From Chara braunii (lineage: Eukaryota; Streptophyta; Charophyceae; Charales; Characeae), in the NCBI GenBank assembly GCA_003427395.1, contig BFEA01000285.1:1354409-1383261 (forward strand): a stretch of DNA of 28,853 nucleotides, written 5' to 3'. Below the pieces are notes generated by a model. The model had not been told where the DNA came from. It ran no database searches and worked only from the letters and a program-made list of their open reading frames with translations. Positions within the stretch are counted from its first letter, which is position 1; every line of letters starts with the position of its first letter. Positions 10,190 to 19,621 of the stretch are shown here, piece by piece. A program made the position numbers and the translations under genes.

Positions 10190-10990
10190 CGATCCTTGGA
10201 AGTTAGGTTTAGGTTGACATGTGTTGGCGACGATGAAAGCGGTGACAATGATGCACGCGTTGGCAATAATGATGTGCTTGACAAAGATACTCTGCCTCGC
10301 CGTACACCACACGACTCTGCGAGGAAAAGAAGAAAAAACACGTTGTTTCAATTGTTGCTCTGAAGGCAAACGTTGATGTCTTGGAGAAGTACATTCAACC
10401 ACACAATGTTCTATGGTGAAGATAGTTCACGCAGGAGCAAGAATTGCTCGACCTGGAGGACACAAACCTCAAAGTGTCTTTTGAATGGCCAGTAACGACA
10501 CCCAAGGAGACAGGGGTAGAGGATACTACCATATCGGTTGCTGATGAGCTTGGCCATCGCCTGGATAACATATTATCGCCTGAAAGACCATTCTACGTAA
10601 GCGCGCGAAAGAGCAGCCAATACAGAGAAGAAAAAAATGATAAATATGAGGACCTTGTGATTGACAACTTTATCGCACTACAAGCAACACCTGGGCAGGA
10701 AGAGATATGTAAACCCTACCACATCGGTAAGGTTATCGAGTTGCTGTCACGAAGATGCTTCAAGGTCGCCTAGTTTGTTCAGTTTGAGAAAGAAAAAGCG
10801 TATTACCCTTATTACAGAAAGAAGTTCACAAAGGAACAATTTGAGGACGTCTTTGATTGAAGTTGCAGTGTTCTTTGTTACAACTTTGAGCTCAAGACGG
10901 ACAAGACTTTTTTTTCTTCGACAAGAAAGAAAATTTATGAAATGTTAGAATCAACAAATGTCGAAGATCACAAAGGCAATGATATGATGA
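10190..10990 (+). pseudogene. C-terminal segment of the DUF7869 gene
   Basis: A basic patch near 10300 (RRTPHDSARKRRKN) is followed in another frame by VALKANVDVLEKYIQPHN, helix-like and possibly coiled. Then frame 1 from about 10432 gives QEQELLDLEDTNLKVSFEW, DNFIALQATPGQEE and KPYHIGKVIELL. It has TAG at 10771, then continues as EKAYYPYYRKKFTKEQFEDVFD, TGA at 10858, and VLCYNFELKTDKT and TRKKIYEMLE to about 10990. The FIALQ...PYHIGKV pattern resembles the small barrel-like C-terminal part seen next to DUF7869 in relatives, as I recall it. Confidence 0.6.
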
Positions 10991-11214
10991 GATCTCCGTC
11001 AAATGTGGACAAATGTCGGGGACCTCACTGAAGTCAAGCTTGTGGTAGGTGAGGATAACATTTCCGCCGAACATCAGCTGACTCTGCCCAGAAGATCTAC
11101 TTATGGTAGCCTCAGTTTCCGGGATGAAATATTAGGTTTATTCTTGAGAAGAATTATGACCTATATTGAGGTTATCAAATTCTAACAGTCTAAATCATAT
11201 AGACGTAGTTGTTT

Positions 11215-11940
11215 TGTAATCTAATTTACAGGACTACATATCCTTTGTTGCATTTTTTGTTTTTGTAATACTGTGTCTTATGACTAAATATTTGTCAATC
11301 ACATTTTTTTTTAACTTAGAAAATCCGCAAAATCCCACATAGGACTATAAGGTCTTCCTTGCATTTCAAGTTTACCACAACACTTCCGTGCAAGGGAAGT
11401 CGATCCACCTCATTTATTCGATTTTTGACAACTATTATTGTAATTTAATTGCCATGCTTTATAGGACTATCAATCTTTTGTTGCATTTCTGTTTTCGTAG
11501 TAGTTTGTCTTAGAACTAAATATTTATCGCTCACATTTTTGTTTTATTTAGGAAATCTTCAAAGTGAAAGTAAATGAATCCTGTTATTTCACAATGTTTA
11601 CAGTGCCTCATATAGGACTATAGTTTTTCGCTACAGTTCATATTTACTAGAGCACTCCTGTGCAGGAGAAGTCGATCCACCTTATTTTTTTGGTTTTAAG
11701 CATGTTATCTCAATGCCATGCGTTATAGGACTATATATTCGTTTGTTGCATTTTTTTGTGAGGTGAAAATCTTTCAAGATAACTTATCCCGCTTTTCAAA
11801 TCAATAGGGTCCTGTTATTGTCAAAATGTTAGTCGTTTGTCATATAGAATTGTGAGTTCTTCGTGACATTTCCGGTTAATCGTAGAGTTGTGACGCATGA
11901 GAAACCGATCCGCTTGATTTGTTCCGTTTTTACTGTTTTT
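11215..11940 (+). repeat. Three tandem units with TATAGGACTAT motif, right side
   Basis: Units start near 11215, 11450 and 11712 (about 240-270 bp). Each has a first motif (ACAGGACTAC, ATAGGACTAT or TATAGGACTATAT at 11231, 11461 and 11724) followed by TTGTTGCATTTTT. The first two carry a second motif (near 11336 and 11611) and the third a weaker relative. They then share CACTTCCGTGCA-like and GAAGTCGATCCACCT-like words. The motif is a near-dyad: TATAG, two bases, CTATA. No protein-coding region is apparent, and the region lies directly downstream of the DUF7869 gene, mirroring the 2.0-3.9 kb repeats. Confidence 0.75.
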
Positions 11941-13020
11941 CTCATTCTTTATTTTCATGACTACATGCTTTTCGTTTTTCCTTTTCGAAGTTTTTCTTTT
12001 CATGTTGTTTTTGAATATCGTTATCTAACTAAAATCGAGTTTTTTCAAAATCTTGTGAAATTTTGATTTTGCTTGTAACACCTCGCGAGGTTAACCACGT
12101 TTTTTTGAAAAATATTTTTCTCGTCTATTTAGGGACAATTATGATGTTCTTTCCAACTGACTCCGAACAATTTGACTAAAAGAATTACACTTTTTCGAAA
12201 TGTTCTTTCGATTTTCGTTCGCTATGTCTGTACGTTTTGTTGGGTTTTTATGAATCCGATGTTTCAAACCATTTTTAAAATAAATAAATAAATAAAAAGA
12301 GGAACTAGCCTAGCCCCTTCAAAGGTCTTTGAAGTTCCTGTGAGTGAGGACCTCGAAAAGGAGAGAGTCTCTTTTCAAATGTCTATGAAGCCCCTATGAG
12401 TGAGAACTTGTAGATATGGTTTGGATCCACGATATGGTGCAGTCTCGTCCTTGAAAAAACACTTTGCTGCGTACCTTCGGAGGAATAACCGGAATGAGTG
12501 TAGCATTGTTTCTACGATGACATTTTGTCTCCACCTATAAACACGAGCCACCCGCGTGGGGTACCAGTGGGGCCTGCATGCGTCACCTCCGGACACACGT
12601 CTCATGGTGTTTCTAGAAAAAAAAAAAAAAAAAGGTGGCGTTCTGTTTTTGAAATTGTTGTTGAGGTTGATTGTTGACATTGAAGTGTTATGGACACCAC
12701 TGAAATTTGGACAGATCCGAAGACTCACCTCCAAAGCTCCCGAGAAGGTAACACCCTTTCCTCTGGATAGAGGACAAATGCTGGTCATTACTGGAAGTCG
12801 TTTTATATCCCCTTAAATGGAGTCCATAGGCCTGCAGCTAGAAGTGAACCTTCCAAACGATCCTTTATGGGTAGTCTTTGTTGGAAAGAATAACCCTCAC
12901 AGACCTCTTCTTACCTACAGGTTCATTCCGGACTCCTTCATCCAGATCTTACCTACCCAGGAAATGGATGGGTGAAACATGAGGTGGTAAGGATTCGAGA
13001 TATTTGGCTTCCTAAGGAAA
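11941..13020. repeat. Non-coding stretch with a 56-bp duplication
   Basis: AT-rich sequence to about 12300 with a short (TAAA)n run near 12280-12297. Two ~56-bp units at about 12316 and 12371 share TTCAAA-GTCT-TGAAG, CCT-TGAGTGAG-AC-T. From 12411 to 13020 I see no gene with family-like content; frames on both strands near 12375-12816 are unconvincing and mirror each other. Confidence 0.45.
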
Positions 13021-13149
13021 ATTGACACTCATTGTTAACAACCACCCTGAAATTTCAGAATGAAAGATTCTGAAGTGGTCTGAAACCGCTGAAATAACCT
13101 CAAGACACTTCATGTCATTTCGAAAGTTTCAGGTGGTTTGGAGGACAAG

Positions 13150-13258
13150 TTATATATATATATATATATATATATATANNNNNNNNNNNNNNNNNNNNNN
13201 NNNNNNNNNNNNNNNNNNNNNNNNNNNNNNNNNNNNNNNNNNNNNNNNNNNNNNNNNN
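13150..13258. other. (TA)n run and 80-base assembly gap
   Basis: A TA microsatellite from about 13150 leads directly into 80 N bases (13179-13258). The gap is in the assembly, and its true length cannot be judged here. Confidence 0.97.
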
Positions 13259-13260
13259 AC

Positions 13261-13397
13261 GCGGACCAAAAAAAAAAAAAAAAAAAAAAAAAAAAACAAA
13301 AATTTCGAAAAAAAAAAAATTTAAGGGGAAAAAAAAAAAAAAAAAAATTTTGGGGGGAAATAACACCAAAATTTTTAACAAAATGGAAATAAAAAAC

Positions 13398-13432
<35 letters not shown>

Positions 13433-13440
13433 ATTCCGAA
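13261..13440. other. Homopolymer-rich sequence beside the gap
   Basis: Long A runs with G and T patches. The order GGGGAAATAACACCAAAATT..AACAAAATGGAAATAAAAA at about 13354-13395 parallels GGACACTACATCCAAATTC..ACCAAATTGGAATTAAAAA at 13486-13525, as if a normal copy had been converted towards homopolymers. This suggests low-quality gap-edge sequence rather than biology, or a truly decayed tandem copy. Confidence 0.6.
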
Positions 13441-13584
13441 AAAAATATATGTTATGGGGAAAAATAAACTAAACAACATTTGCGTGGACACTACATCCAA
13501 ATTCGTTACCAAATTGGAATTAAAAATCAAATACAGAAACTAAACACTATGATAAAAATAAGAAAAAATAAAAAGAGAATTAAA

Positions 13585-13960
13585 ATGAGTGAGTGTGCCC
13601 GCACCTTTTCGACACCGCCATCTTTGCCGATTTTTCATTATTTTTGGGCATTGACAAATGCCCTGAAAATCTACAGATATGTCGTTTACATAATCAATAA
13701 CTCATTAAAAATATTTTAAAAAATAATAATTTTTGTTTTGCCCCGAAATAAAGTGAAAACAAAAAGTTAAAAGTGCAAAAAAAACAACATAGTGATTGCG
13801 CGAGCACGTTTTGACACCCCCATCTTTGACGATTTTTAATGTTTTTTTGGATTAGCAGAATGACTTCAAAATTTATAGGCGTGTAGGCTACATCATAGAG
13901 AAGTCACAAAAAAACATTCAGAAAACAAAACTTATTTTTAGGCCCCAAATTGGTTTTTGG
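13585..13960 (+). repeat. 203-bp degenerate tandem pair
   Basis: GCACCTTTTCGACACCGCCA with ATCTTTGCCGATTTTT at 13601 matches GCACGTTTTGACACCCCCA with ATCTTTGACGATTTTT at 13804. Both copies continue with a TTTTTGG word, GCA, a TGCC/TGAC word, AAAATCTACAG/AAAATTTATAG and a run of A-rich sequence. No gene is seen. Confidence 0.75.
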
Positions 13961-14055
13961 CGGGGGCCGAACCTGGAGGTGCCCGGCCCCCGAACAGGAC
14001 CCCGAACTCCCGAACGTTCGGGGGCCAGCCCGGGGGCCCCCGAACGTTCGGTCAG
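13960..14055. repeat. GC-rich nested palindrome
   Basis: A GC-rich patch in AT-rich surroundings. CCGAACGTTCGGGGGCC at 14010-14026 and its exact complement at 14035-14051 form 17-bp arms around an 8-base loop, and CGAACGTTCG inside each arm is itself palindromic. Further CCCGAACTCCCGAACG and CCCCCGAACAGG words repeat the theme. Confidence 0.85.
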
Positions 14056-14063
14056 GTAACCCT

Positions 14064-14064
14064 G

Positions 14065-14095
<31 letters not shown>

Positions 14096-14118
14096 TTTCT
14101 TGTTTTTTTTTTTTTTTA
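14064..14118. repeat. (TA)n and poly-T tract
   Basis: A TA run of about 11 units followed by two T-rich runs, directly after the GC-rich palindrome. Confidence 0.92.
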
Positions 14119-14155
14119 ACGTTGTTGTGGGTCACCTGAAATGATATGAAGTGGC

Positions 14156-14237
14156 TGAAGTTTCTGAAAGGAGTTTCAAGTCCTCGTATCCAACCATTCG
14201 GAGGAGGGGATCTGAAACCCCTTTCAAAAGCTGCAGC
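14156..14237. repeat. Degenerate palindrome, sister of the next
   Basis: AAGTTTCTGAAAGGAGTTTC to the left and GAAACCCCTTTCAAAAGCT to the right are imperfect complements around a CCATTCGG centre. The same words build the near-perfect hairpin at 14294-14369. Confidence 0.65.
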
Positions 14238-14293
14238 TACTTTATGAATTTAAAGTGCGGATCTGAAATCGTCGTAATGACTTGAAGTCCCTG

Positions 14294-14369
14294 AAGCTTT
14301 TGAAAGGGGTTTCAGGTACCCCCATCCAAATGATTGGATGGGGGTACCTGAAACCCCTTTCAGAAGCTT
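14294..14369. repeat. Near-perfect 36-bp inverted repeat
   Basis: Arms 14294-14329 and 14334-14369 are complementary at 35 of 36 positions around a 4-base loop (ATGA). Key words are AAGCTTTTGAAAGGGG, GGTACCCCCATCCAA and their complements. Weaker pairing extends outward, with TGACTTGAAG and CTTCAGGTCA. It is too symmetrical for chance, and a transcript would fold into a long hairpin. Confidence 0.95.
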
Positions 14370-14460
14370 GAACCACTTCAGGTCATTTCAGGAGTTTCAG
14401 GTGGGGACCTGAAGCGGTTGAAAGTGACCTGTAAATGGCGTTTGTTGTTAACCATCTCTC

Positions 14461-15490
14461 AAAATAGGTAGAAGACATTTAGTGGGGAGGTTACCATTCT
14501 AGTTGGTACATTTGTTGTTCGAAGAGTATGCATTTATGTAGATTCCTCTCTAATGACTTCTCCTGTGCTCGAAGGAATTAGTCTTCAGACTCTAAGTGTT
14601 GGGGCTACTGAATAGTGAACAGGTTAGTTTCTTGGCATTGATATTCTTCCCTTCTGCCCAAAATAATGGAAATGTATGAGGCGGTTCTATGAAAGTTCGT
14701 TTACAAAACTTTGTCTGTCAAAACTACATATAAACTCATGTTAAAGGGAAAATACTTACAGGTATGAGGGACAGATGGATAAACATCTAAAGTCACTTAC
14801 ACCGTTCCCTACTTGAAAAACAAATGCTCACCGGTTAACACGGCAGACTCGGGACTATAGGCGCGAAATGGCTGGTGGCAGCAGTCAATATGAGGTTCAA
14901 AACATTTTATTTTTTTTTTGCGCGCATGACAATGTTAAGATCGGCATCGATACCTGAGAAAGGTACTGATGGTTAAATATTGCTCAAAACATCCGATTCG
15001 TGAAAACCTCATAATCGAAAAAAACCAAACATTTTTTGAAGGATCACATGCGGAAGAATATAGTCTTACTTTTGACGAAAGAGGGGGCAATTTTTTAGCT
15101 GCTCTAAGACAAGGGAGATCCAAAGCAAAGCAAATCACAACTTTCTTCAGAAGCAGGTTAACCTTAAGTTAGAAATACGTCCGCAAACGCTAATCTTAGC
15201 CACGCAAGACAAGAGCAGAAAACAGTATTTTCGCTAAAACTGAAATTGTTTTCATGCTCACTTTTTTAACGTTTTTTTTAGTGTAAAATTACATACCAAA
15301 TAGAGGACGATAAATTTAAAAAGAAAGAAAATCATGAGAAACTGAGAGAATGTGAGATAAATGGAAATGGATAGAGGAGACATTGAAAAAAATTGAAAAG
15401 TAAAAACTTGAAACATAAAGAAGTAATCAAACTTTATTATACGGAAATTGCATGAACTCATCGTAAGACAAAATGATAAAGTTTCAAACG
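14461..15490. other. Stretch without a recognisable gene
   Basis: AT-rich sequence. One open frame at 14969-15172 on the + strand contains the phrase LTFDERGGNFLAALRQGRSKAKQ, which looks a little protein-like, but it has no recognised relative, no start context and a matching shadow on the other strand, so I do not call it a gene. Confidence 0.4.
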
Positions 15491-15512
15491 AGTTCACTAA
15501 TTTGTGAACTCG
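15489..15512. repeat. Small perfect hairpin
   Basis: CGAGTTCAC and GTGAACTCG are exact complements around TAATTT. Function unknown; the surrounding 15513-16250 interval shows no convincing gene. Confidence 0.7.
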
Positions 15513-16259
15513 TCCTTAACTATCAATAAACACTGCAATGTGAGATTTGAGATGCCTAGCGACCTTGTAGATCTCTTTACAGTCCATGTCATGAGAGACA
15601 TCACTTGGATCAAATTGAAAAGACACAAACATGGATTTAAAAACCTGCTTTTCAAAATGTATATATTTTGTTTTTCAAGACAAACGAATATTCGGTGAAT
15701 CTGGCATCGCACACCTGTGCAAAAGCTTTTATGAAAAATGCCCTAATTTTTGTTGATATTTTTTTGTTTGAGTGTTTGTTTTCTCAAAGCGTTTTTCACA
15801 CTTCTCACTTTGTCCTTCAAGGGTTAATGGAAAGGACCTCACCTACAAAAAATCTTTGAAGCGTGCATGCTAGTCGACCCATCTCCCGTACATGAGACCA
15901 TGATCAAGATACTTGTCAAACACCCTCAGCGAGGTCTATGGAAAAGGACTTCCTCCAATCCGAAAGACTTCTGTATGGGCTCAAAATTTAGAGGAAGTAA
16001 TGAAACATCTGCAATAATACTCTCTCTGTCTTAACCACTTTAGCGTATGTTTTCATCAAATGCTTACTAGCGTTTTTAACAACTAGAAATTGTTTCGGAG
16101 CTAATATAACTACGCCTGCAAGGATATCACGTAAGGTCTACAACCGCTCATGCTTGCCTAACGTGGAAAGTGATTTCCCAGCCCGGATATCTAAGTCGTG
16201 GTCAGGAACAAGGTAGCATGTATCGTGTATCTAGGGTATTCGAACTCAAAATAGACCCG

Positions 16260-17020
16260 TTATCGTATAATGTGGACCAGACCTTCGAGCCTTACCTGCC
16301 TCATCTTGTTTGGTGGCAGCTTCACAACGTCTCTCTCTAACAAATGCCCTCTTTCCCAAGCATCAAATAACTTTTTCACCTTCTCAAACACATTGTTCGA
16401 GGCTCTTGCCAAGATTATATAAGGGCTAAGGAAGTCTGACAATTGGCAATTGCGAATTCCAGGGACCAATTGATAATGTCAACAATGGTCAATGCTAGTC
16501 ACTCTCAAAGCTTGACCGAAACATTTTCTACAATCTGCATTACGTACATCAGTGTTCTGTCCTCCTTTATCATTCAGACAGTTCGATATTTGTTAGAGCT
16601 TCCTTATATCTTTAACAACTACGCTCTGATACGGAGGACTGTTCCATTTATCATTGACGTCGTGAAATATGCTCATCATTCCATTAAGCTTTTTAAGCTA
16701 ATCCAAACGCAACTATTCATTGCCGCCACGTTGTCCTGACCACTAACAAGGTACCATAAGTTCTTCTCTAAAGGGTTTTGAAGGGTCACCCTCCTCGCTC
16801 ACACCACATTGTCAGATTCATCCATACACAACTGGTTATGCAATGCCACCACCAAGAATACGACTCGAGTTTGTTATACATTGCAAATGTGCTCACCTGA
16901 GTTGCCCTTGTCTATGTATCACCTGCGGATGCAGTCCCTGGGTCAAACTTGGCGTGCGGTCGAGATCACGGTCGTCGCCCCTCTGATAGAGGTTAGGTGC
17001 GGCCACGACTTTCATGATTG
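16260..17020 (-). pseudogene. Possible gene fragment, weak CID-like segment
   Basis: Reading the - strand from about 17020: MKVVAAPNLYQRGDDRDLDRTPS runs to about HPQ and then breaks. Near 16680-16530 one frame reads LNGMMSIFHDVNDKWNSPPYQ and VVVKDIRKL before a stop, and 16469-16260 is open with NNVFEKVKKLFDAWERGHLL. The last phrase has the pattern of the final helices of RNA polymerase II CTD-interacting domains (a basic helix, then L-x-x-W-E). Several stops interrupt the run. The identification is weak and the pieces may not belong together. Confidence 0.25.
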
Positions 17021-17029
17021 TTTTTAGGG

Positions 17030-17720
17030 TTATAAAAAAATAAAAAATATGATATTGTAGATCTTTTTGCAATTTGCATTACACAATTTATTTTTTATTT
17101 TTACTTCGTCTTTGAATTTTAAGAATTCAAAAACTAATTTTCTTGAGGCAAAAGCTGTTTATTTGATTTTTTTAATCAGAAAAATTATGGAACTTATTTG
17201 TTTTCTTATTTCAAATCGAGTAAAGTTTTAAAATATAACCACAAGACAAAAGTTGTTCAGTTTATTTTTATCATTTTATGCATAACATATTGTTTTCCAG
17301 AATTTTTTCAAGTTGTTTTTTTTTTTCCGTTATCGAGGCCCGAGGCCATGGGTGTGGGGTCACGCCCTAGGCTGCAACTGCGGACTCAACTGCAGATGGT
17401 CGCCGCTGCGAAAGATTTGTAGGCCCATGTACTCCTCTCTCTAATGGACGCTTCCTTTGGTGATACGGTAACTTTGAATATCTCCTTACTTTTAGATTGA
17501 CCGAGAAACCTTTAGTTATATTTGAACTCCTTAAAGTATCGGAAATATATATGATCTTCTTCAATTTCACAGTGATAAATTGTGTAACTTTCTTTTGGAC
17601 AACTCGGTTGTCCAGTTTAAGAAGAAGCCCTTCTAGAGATATAAAGTGGGCTGCTCCACAAGAGGCACCTACATACTTAAGGAAGTTAAGGGAGGTATAA
17701 CAATTTTAAATTTGGCCTCA
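17030..17720. other. AT-rich stretch, no supported gene
   Basis: Low-complexity AT-rich sequence to about 17320, then mixed sequence. Frames on both strands (for example 17497-17700 on + and 17367-17570 on -) are short and unrecognised. Confidence 0.4.
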
Positions 17721-18479
17721 TCATCTGACTGTGGGTGTTCTGATGGGAAGACAGATCTTCTCCATCGTACTGCCCTTCCCCGTTGTCTTTCTCTGCACTG
17801 TTTTTTTTTTCACAGTTGCTCCAGCATCCCGAGTATGTTGGATGGCGTCGTCCAGTGGTATATGTTCCACCTTTCTCTTCCATATATCTTCATGTCTGCT
17901 CCTTTTGTCGTCCAAACGTTTCCTGCTCTTTTGCCTAACCTTCCTATTTTTATTCACGATGTCCCATGCAACTAAATCGGGCAACTCTGGATCGTTTCCT
18001 TTGTGAAAAGTTGGTTTGTGTGGTTCTCTCTGATGCTTCCCCTTGATATTGTCAAGTTTTCCAACACTCCCAGCTTGTTTATCCTCCTCTTCACACTGAG
18101 TCTTGCACCGAGGACTCTCATGTGCATGGCTTGCCTCTAATTTCTCAATTCTCTCATGGTGATCTTCCCATTCACTAACAGTGTTTTCACTGTCCTCCTG
18201 TCCACACTAGCACTAACGACTCCCATGCGCATGCCTTGCCTCTTCTGTTTCGCATTGTTGTGTGCTTCCCTTCTTGAAACCTTCTCCTTTGTGTCCTTTT
18301 TTTAAACTCTCGTTACTCCTTCCTTTGCCGACATCTTCGAAATACTAAGGCTCATCATCCCTCCATACCACAATGTCCCTTATGCTTCTACTTCCTACAA
18401 TTTTCCGAATGGACATTGACAGTTTCGTACCCGTTGTTGGTTGCGTCTTTCTTATGACACAGACGACGCCACAATGTGG
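17721..18479 (-). pseudogene. Charged C-terminal block of the unknown - strand gene
   Basis: A single frame runs from 18479 to the stop at 17721, with only three internal stops (18345, 18213 and 18207). It reads TGTKLSMSIRKIVGSRS, RDIVVWRDDEP, then two related charged units (ETEEARHAHGSR and EKLEASHAHESPRC, about 120 bp apart). It ends with DPELPDLVAWDIVNKNRKVR and RSRHEDIWKRKVEHIPLDDA. The first repeat unit contains two of the stops. Highly charged, so perhaps nuclear; no family recognised. Confidence 0.45.
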
Positions 18480-18600
18480 TTATTAAGCGAAGTTTTGGCT
18501 GCAGCCTGTCGTGCCTTTCTCACCGCACGCGATGCGACCGGAGGGCATATTGTTATGGTGCCTTGTATTCTCTGCGGTCTTATACCGCGTGCCGTTGTCA

Positions 18601-18876
18601 ACAACACCTACTTCGGTTCAAATGGCCTGAAACTTTATTAGCGTCGATTTCATCGAAGAAGTTAAACGTTTTCACAAGATTTGGCAATTTGTGTTCGAGG
18701 TCATCATCTGGATAAATGATAGTAACAAGTTTATTGCCATATCCCGCATTTTTTCTCGAGGAGACGGTGACGTGCCTAACATTCCTAATTGGCTCGTTGT
18801 TGGCATTAAGGACCTTCGTCATCTGGAAAGTGGCTACTGGACCAGTTATGCTACACCAAGAGAATATATCACCTAT
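18601..18876 (-). pseudogene. Middle block of the unknown - strand gene
   Basis: Open from 18876 to 18598, reading DIFSWCSITGPVATFQMTK, then NNEPIRNVRHVTVSSRKN, YGNKLVTIIYPDDDLEHKL and VKTFNFFDEIDANKVSG. The content looks like globular protein. It is in a different frame from its neighbours on both sides. Confidence 0.4.
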
Positions 18877-19051
18877 CTATCCAATTGTTTCTTCTTATCA
18901 CAACAAAAAACAGTAGATCACAACCCTCTTCCCCCACTTCGCCGGCATAGTCCAACACCCAGAAGTCGTCCTTATGGTCAACAACACCAACCTTGTTCAG
19001 GCTCCGAGACAGACTTGTTAGTAGTCCTCTATGCGCTTTGGCCCAGGAGCA
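18872..19051 (-). pseudogene. DFWVLDYAGEVG block of the unknown - strand gene
   Basis: Open from 19051 to 18869 with SLNKVGVVDHKDDFWVLDY, AGEVGEEGCDLL and FFVVIRRNNWID. It is in a third frame relative to the blocks before and after, consistent with an intron or frameshift. No family recognised. Confidence 0.4.
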
Positions 19052-19450
19052 TCATGGGAATCACTCCTATCCACATACCCTTCACTGTCGCCCGCACTCT
19101 GACGAATCGATTTCCGTACCTGCTCCACAACAGACACGTGAATAGGACAGATCCGAGCCCCGGTAAAAGGCATCCTCCAGTCGACAGTTGCCTGCGACGA
19201 GAAAAAACGTATCATACGATGGGCACTAGTCTTAGAGTTGGGTGTGTCCTCCTTACTCGGAGATCGCTTGACACTCGCAAAAAATTTACTCGCAAAAAAT
19301 TTACTTCTTGTCCTTGAGCGCATGCCTTGACACTCGCAAAAAATTTACTCGCAAAAAAATTACTTCTTGTCCTTGAGCGACATAACCTTTTTCGGAGATC
19401 GCTTGACACTCGCAAAAAAATTACTTCTTGTCCTTGAGCGCATGCCTTGA
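19018..19450 (-). repeat. FFAS/RSRTRS repeat region of the unknown - strand gene
   Basis: On the + strand, CTTGACACTCGCAAAAAA followed by TTACTTCTTGTCCTTGAGCG occurs three times (from about 19267, 19326 and 19402), with an extra internal TTTACTCGCAAAAAA in the first two. On the - strand the units read RSRTRSNFFASVKRSP-like. Past the repeats the frame continues VDWRMPFTGARICPIHVSVVE and SAGDSEGYVDRSDSHDAPGPK to a stop at 19018. The repeat has shifted the reading frame between copies. Confidence 0.6.
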
Positions 19451-19558
19451 GGTGGCACACCAGAATCCTTAATGAGGTCACAAGCACACCACTGAGTACC
19501 GTCATTATGGAACACACTGTTGACTATCACCTTTGCGGGACACCACACACACACAGTG

Positions 19559-19559
<1 letters not shown>

Positions 19560-19617
<58 letters not shown>
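19560..19617. repeat. (CA)n microsatellite
   Basis: A CA run of about 29 units followed by variant CGCATA words to 19640. Long Cys/Val and His/Thr readings across it are artefacts of the repeat. Confidence 0.96.

Positions 19618-19621
<4 letters not shown>

Larger units (their letters stand above)
5716..10990 (+). pseudogene. Decayed DUF7869-domain gene (putative transposon protein)
   Basis: Pieces of one protein appear in family order across about 5.3 kb. They are a basic start (MGKRSKTTT, ATG at 5716), an acidic region, a KRGKNLREYI / KCCKTEYF segment, an ILSWMHNYF...IMP...IWRKHCP...RFSIC segment, then the DUF7869 core with DKLDQIKT, LDNTTKENKN and VGHTHDDIDQMF, and a C-terminal DNFIALQ...KPYHIGKV segment. 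The DUF7869 match is from memory of the family signature (an H-T-H-[ED]-D-I-D-type motif after an LDN-ENKN motif). The copy cannot make a full protein: in-frame stops occur at 5749, 5776, 6328, 6653, 6981, 9979, 10771 and 10858 among others, with frame changes near 6365, 6745 and 9605. The first base of the gene and its transcription signals are not known. Function of the family is not established; transposase-like is an inference. Confidence 0.75.

Noticed and set aside
13112-13432. Frames across the N gap with Lys, Phe and Ile/Tyr runs
   Set aside because: They are made of TA and A runs and unknown bases; no gene is possible to support.
18691-19317. The longest open frame, 208 residues on the + strand
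   Set aside because: Composition is rich in Pro, Arg, His and Ser, there is no domain pattern, and the opposite strand reads more like real protein through the same bases. I treat it as an antisense shadow.
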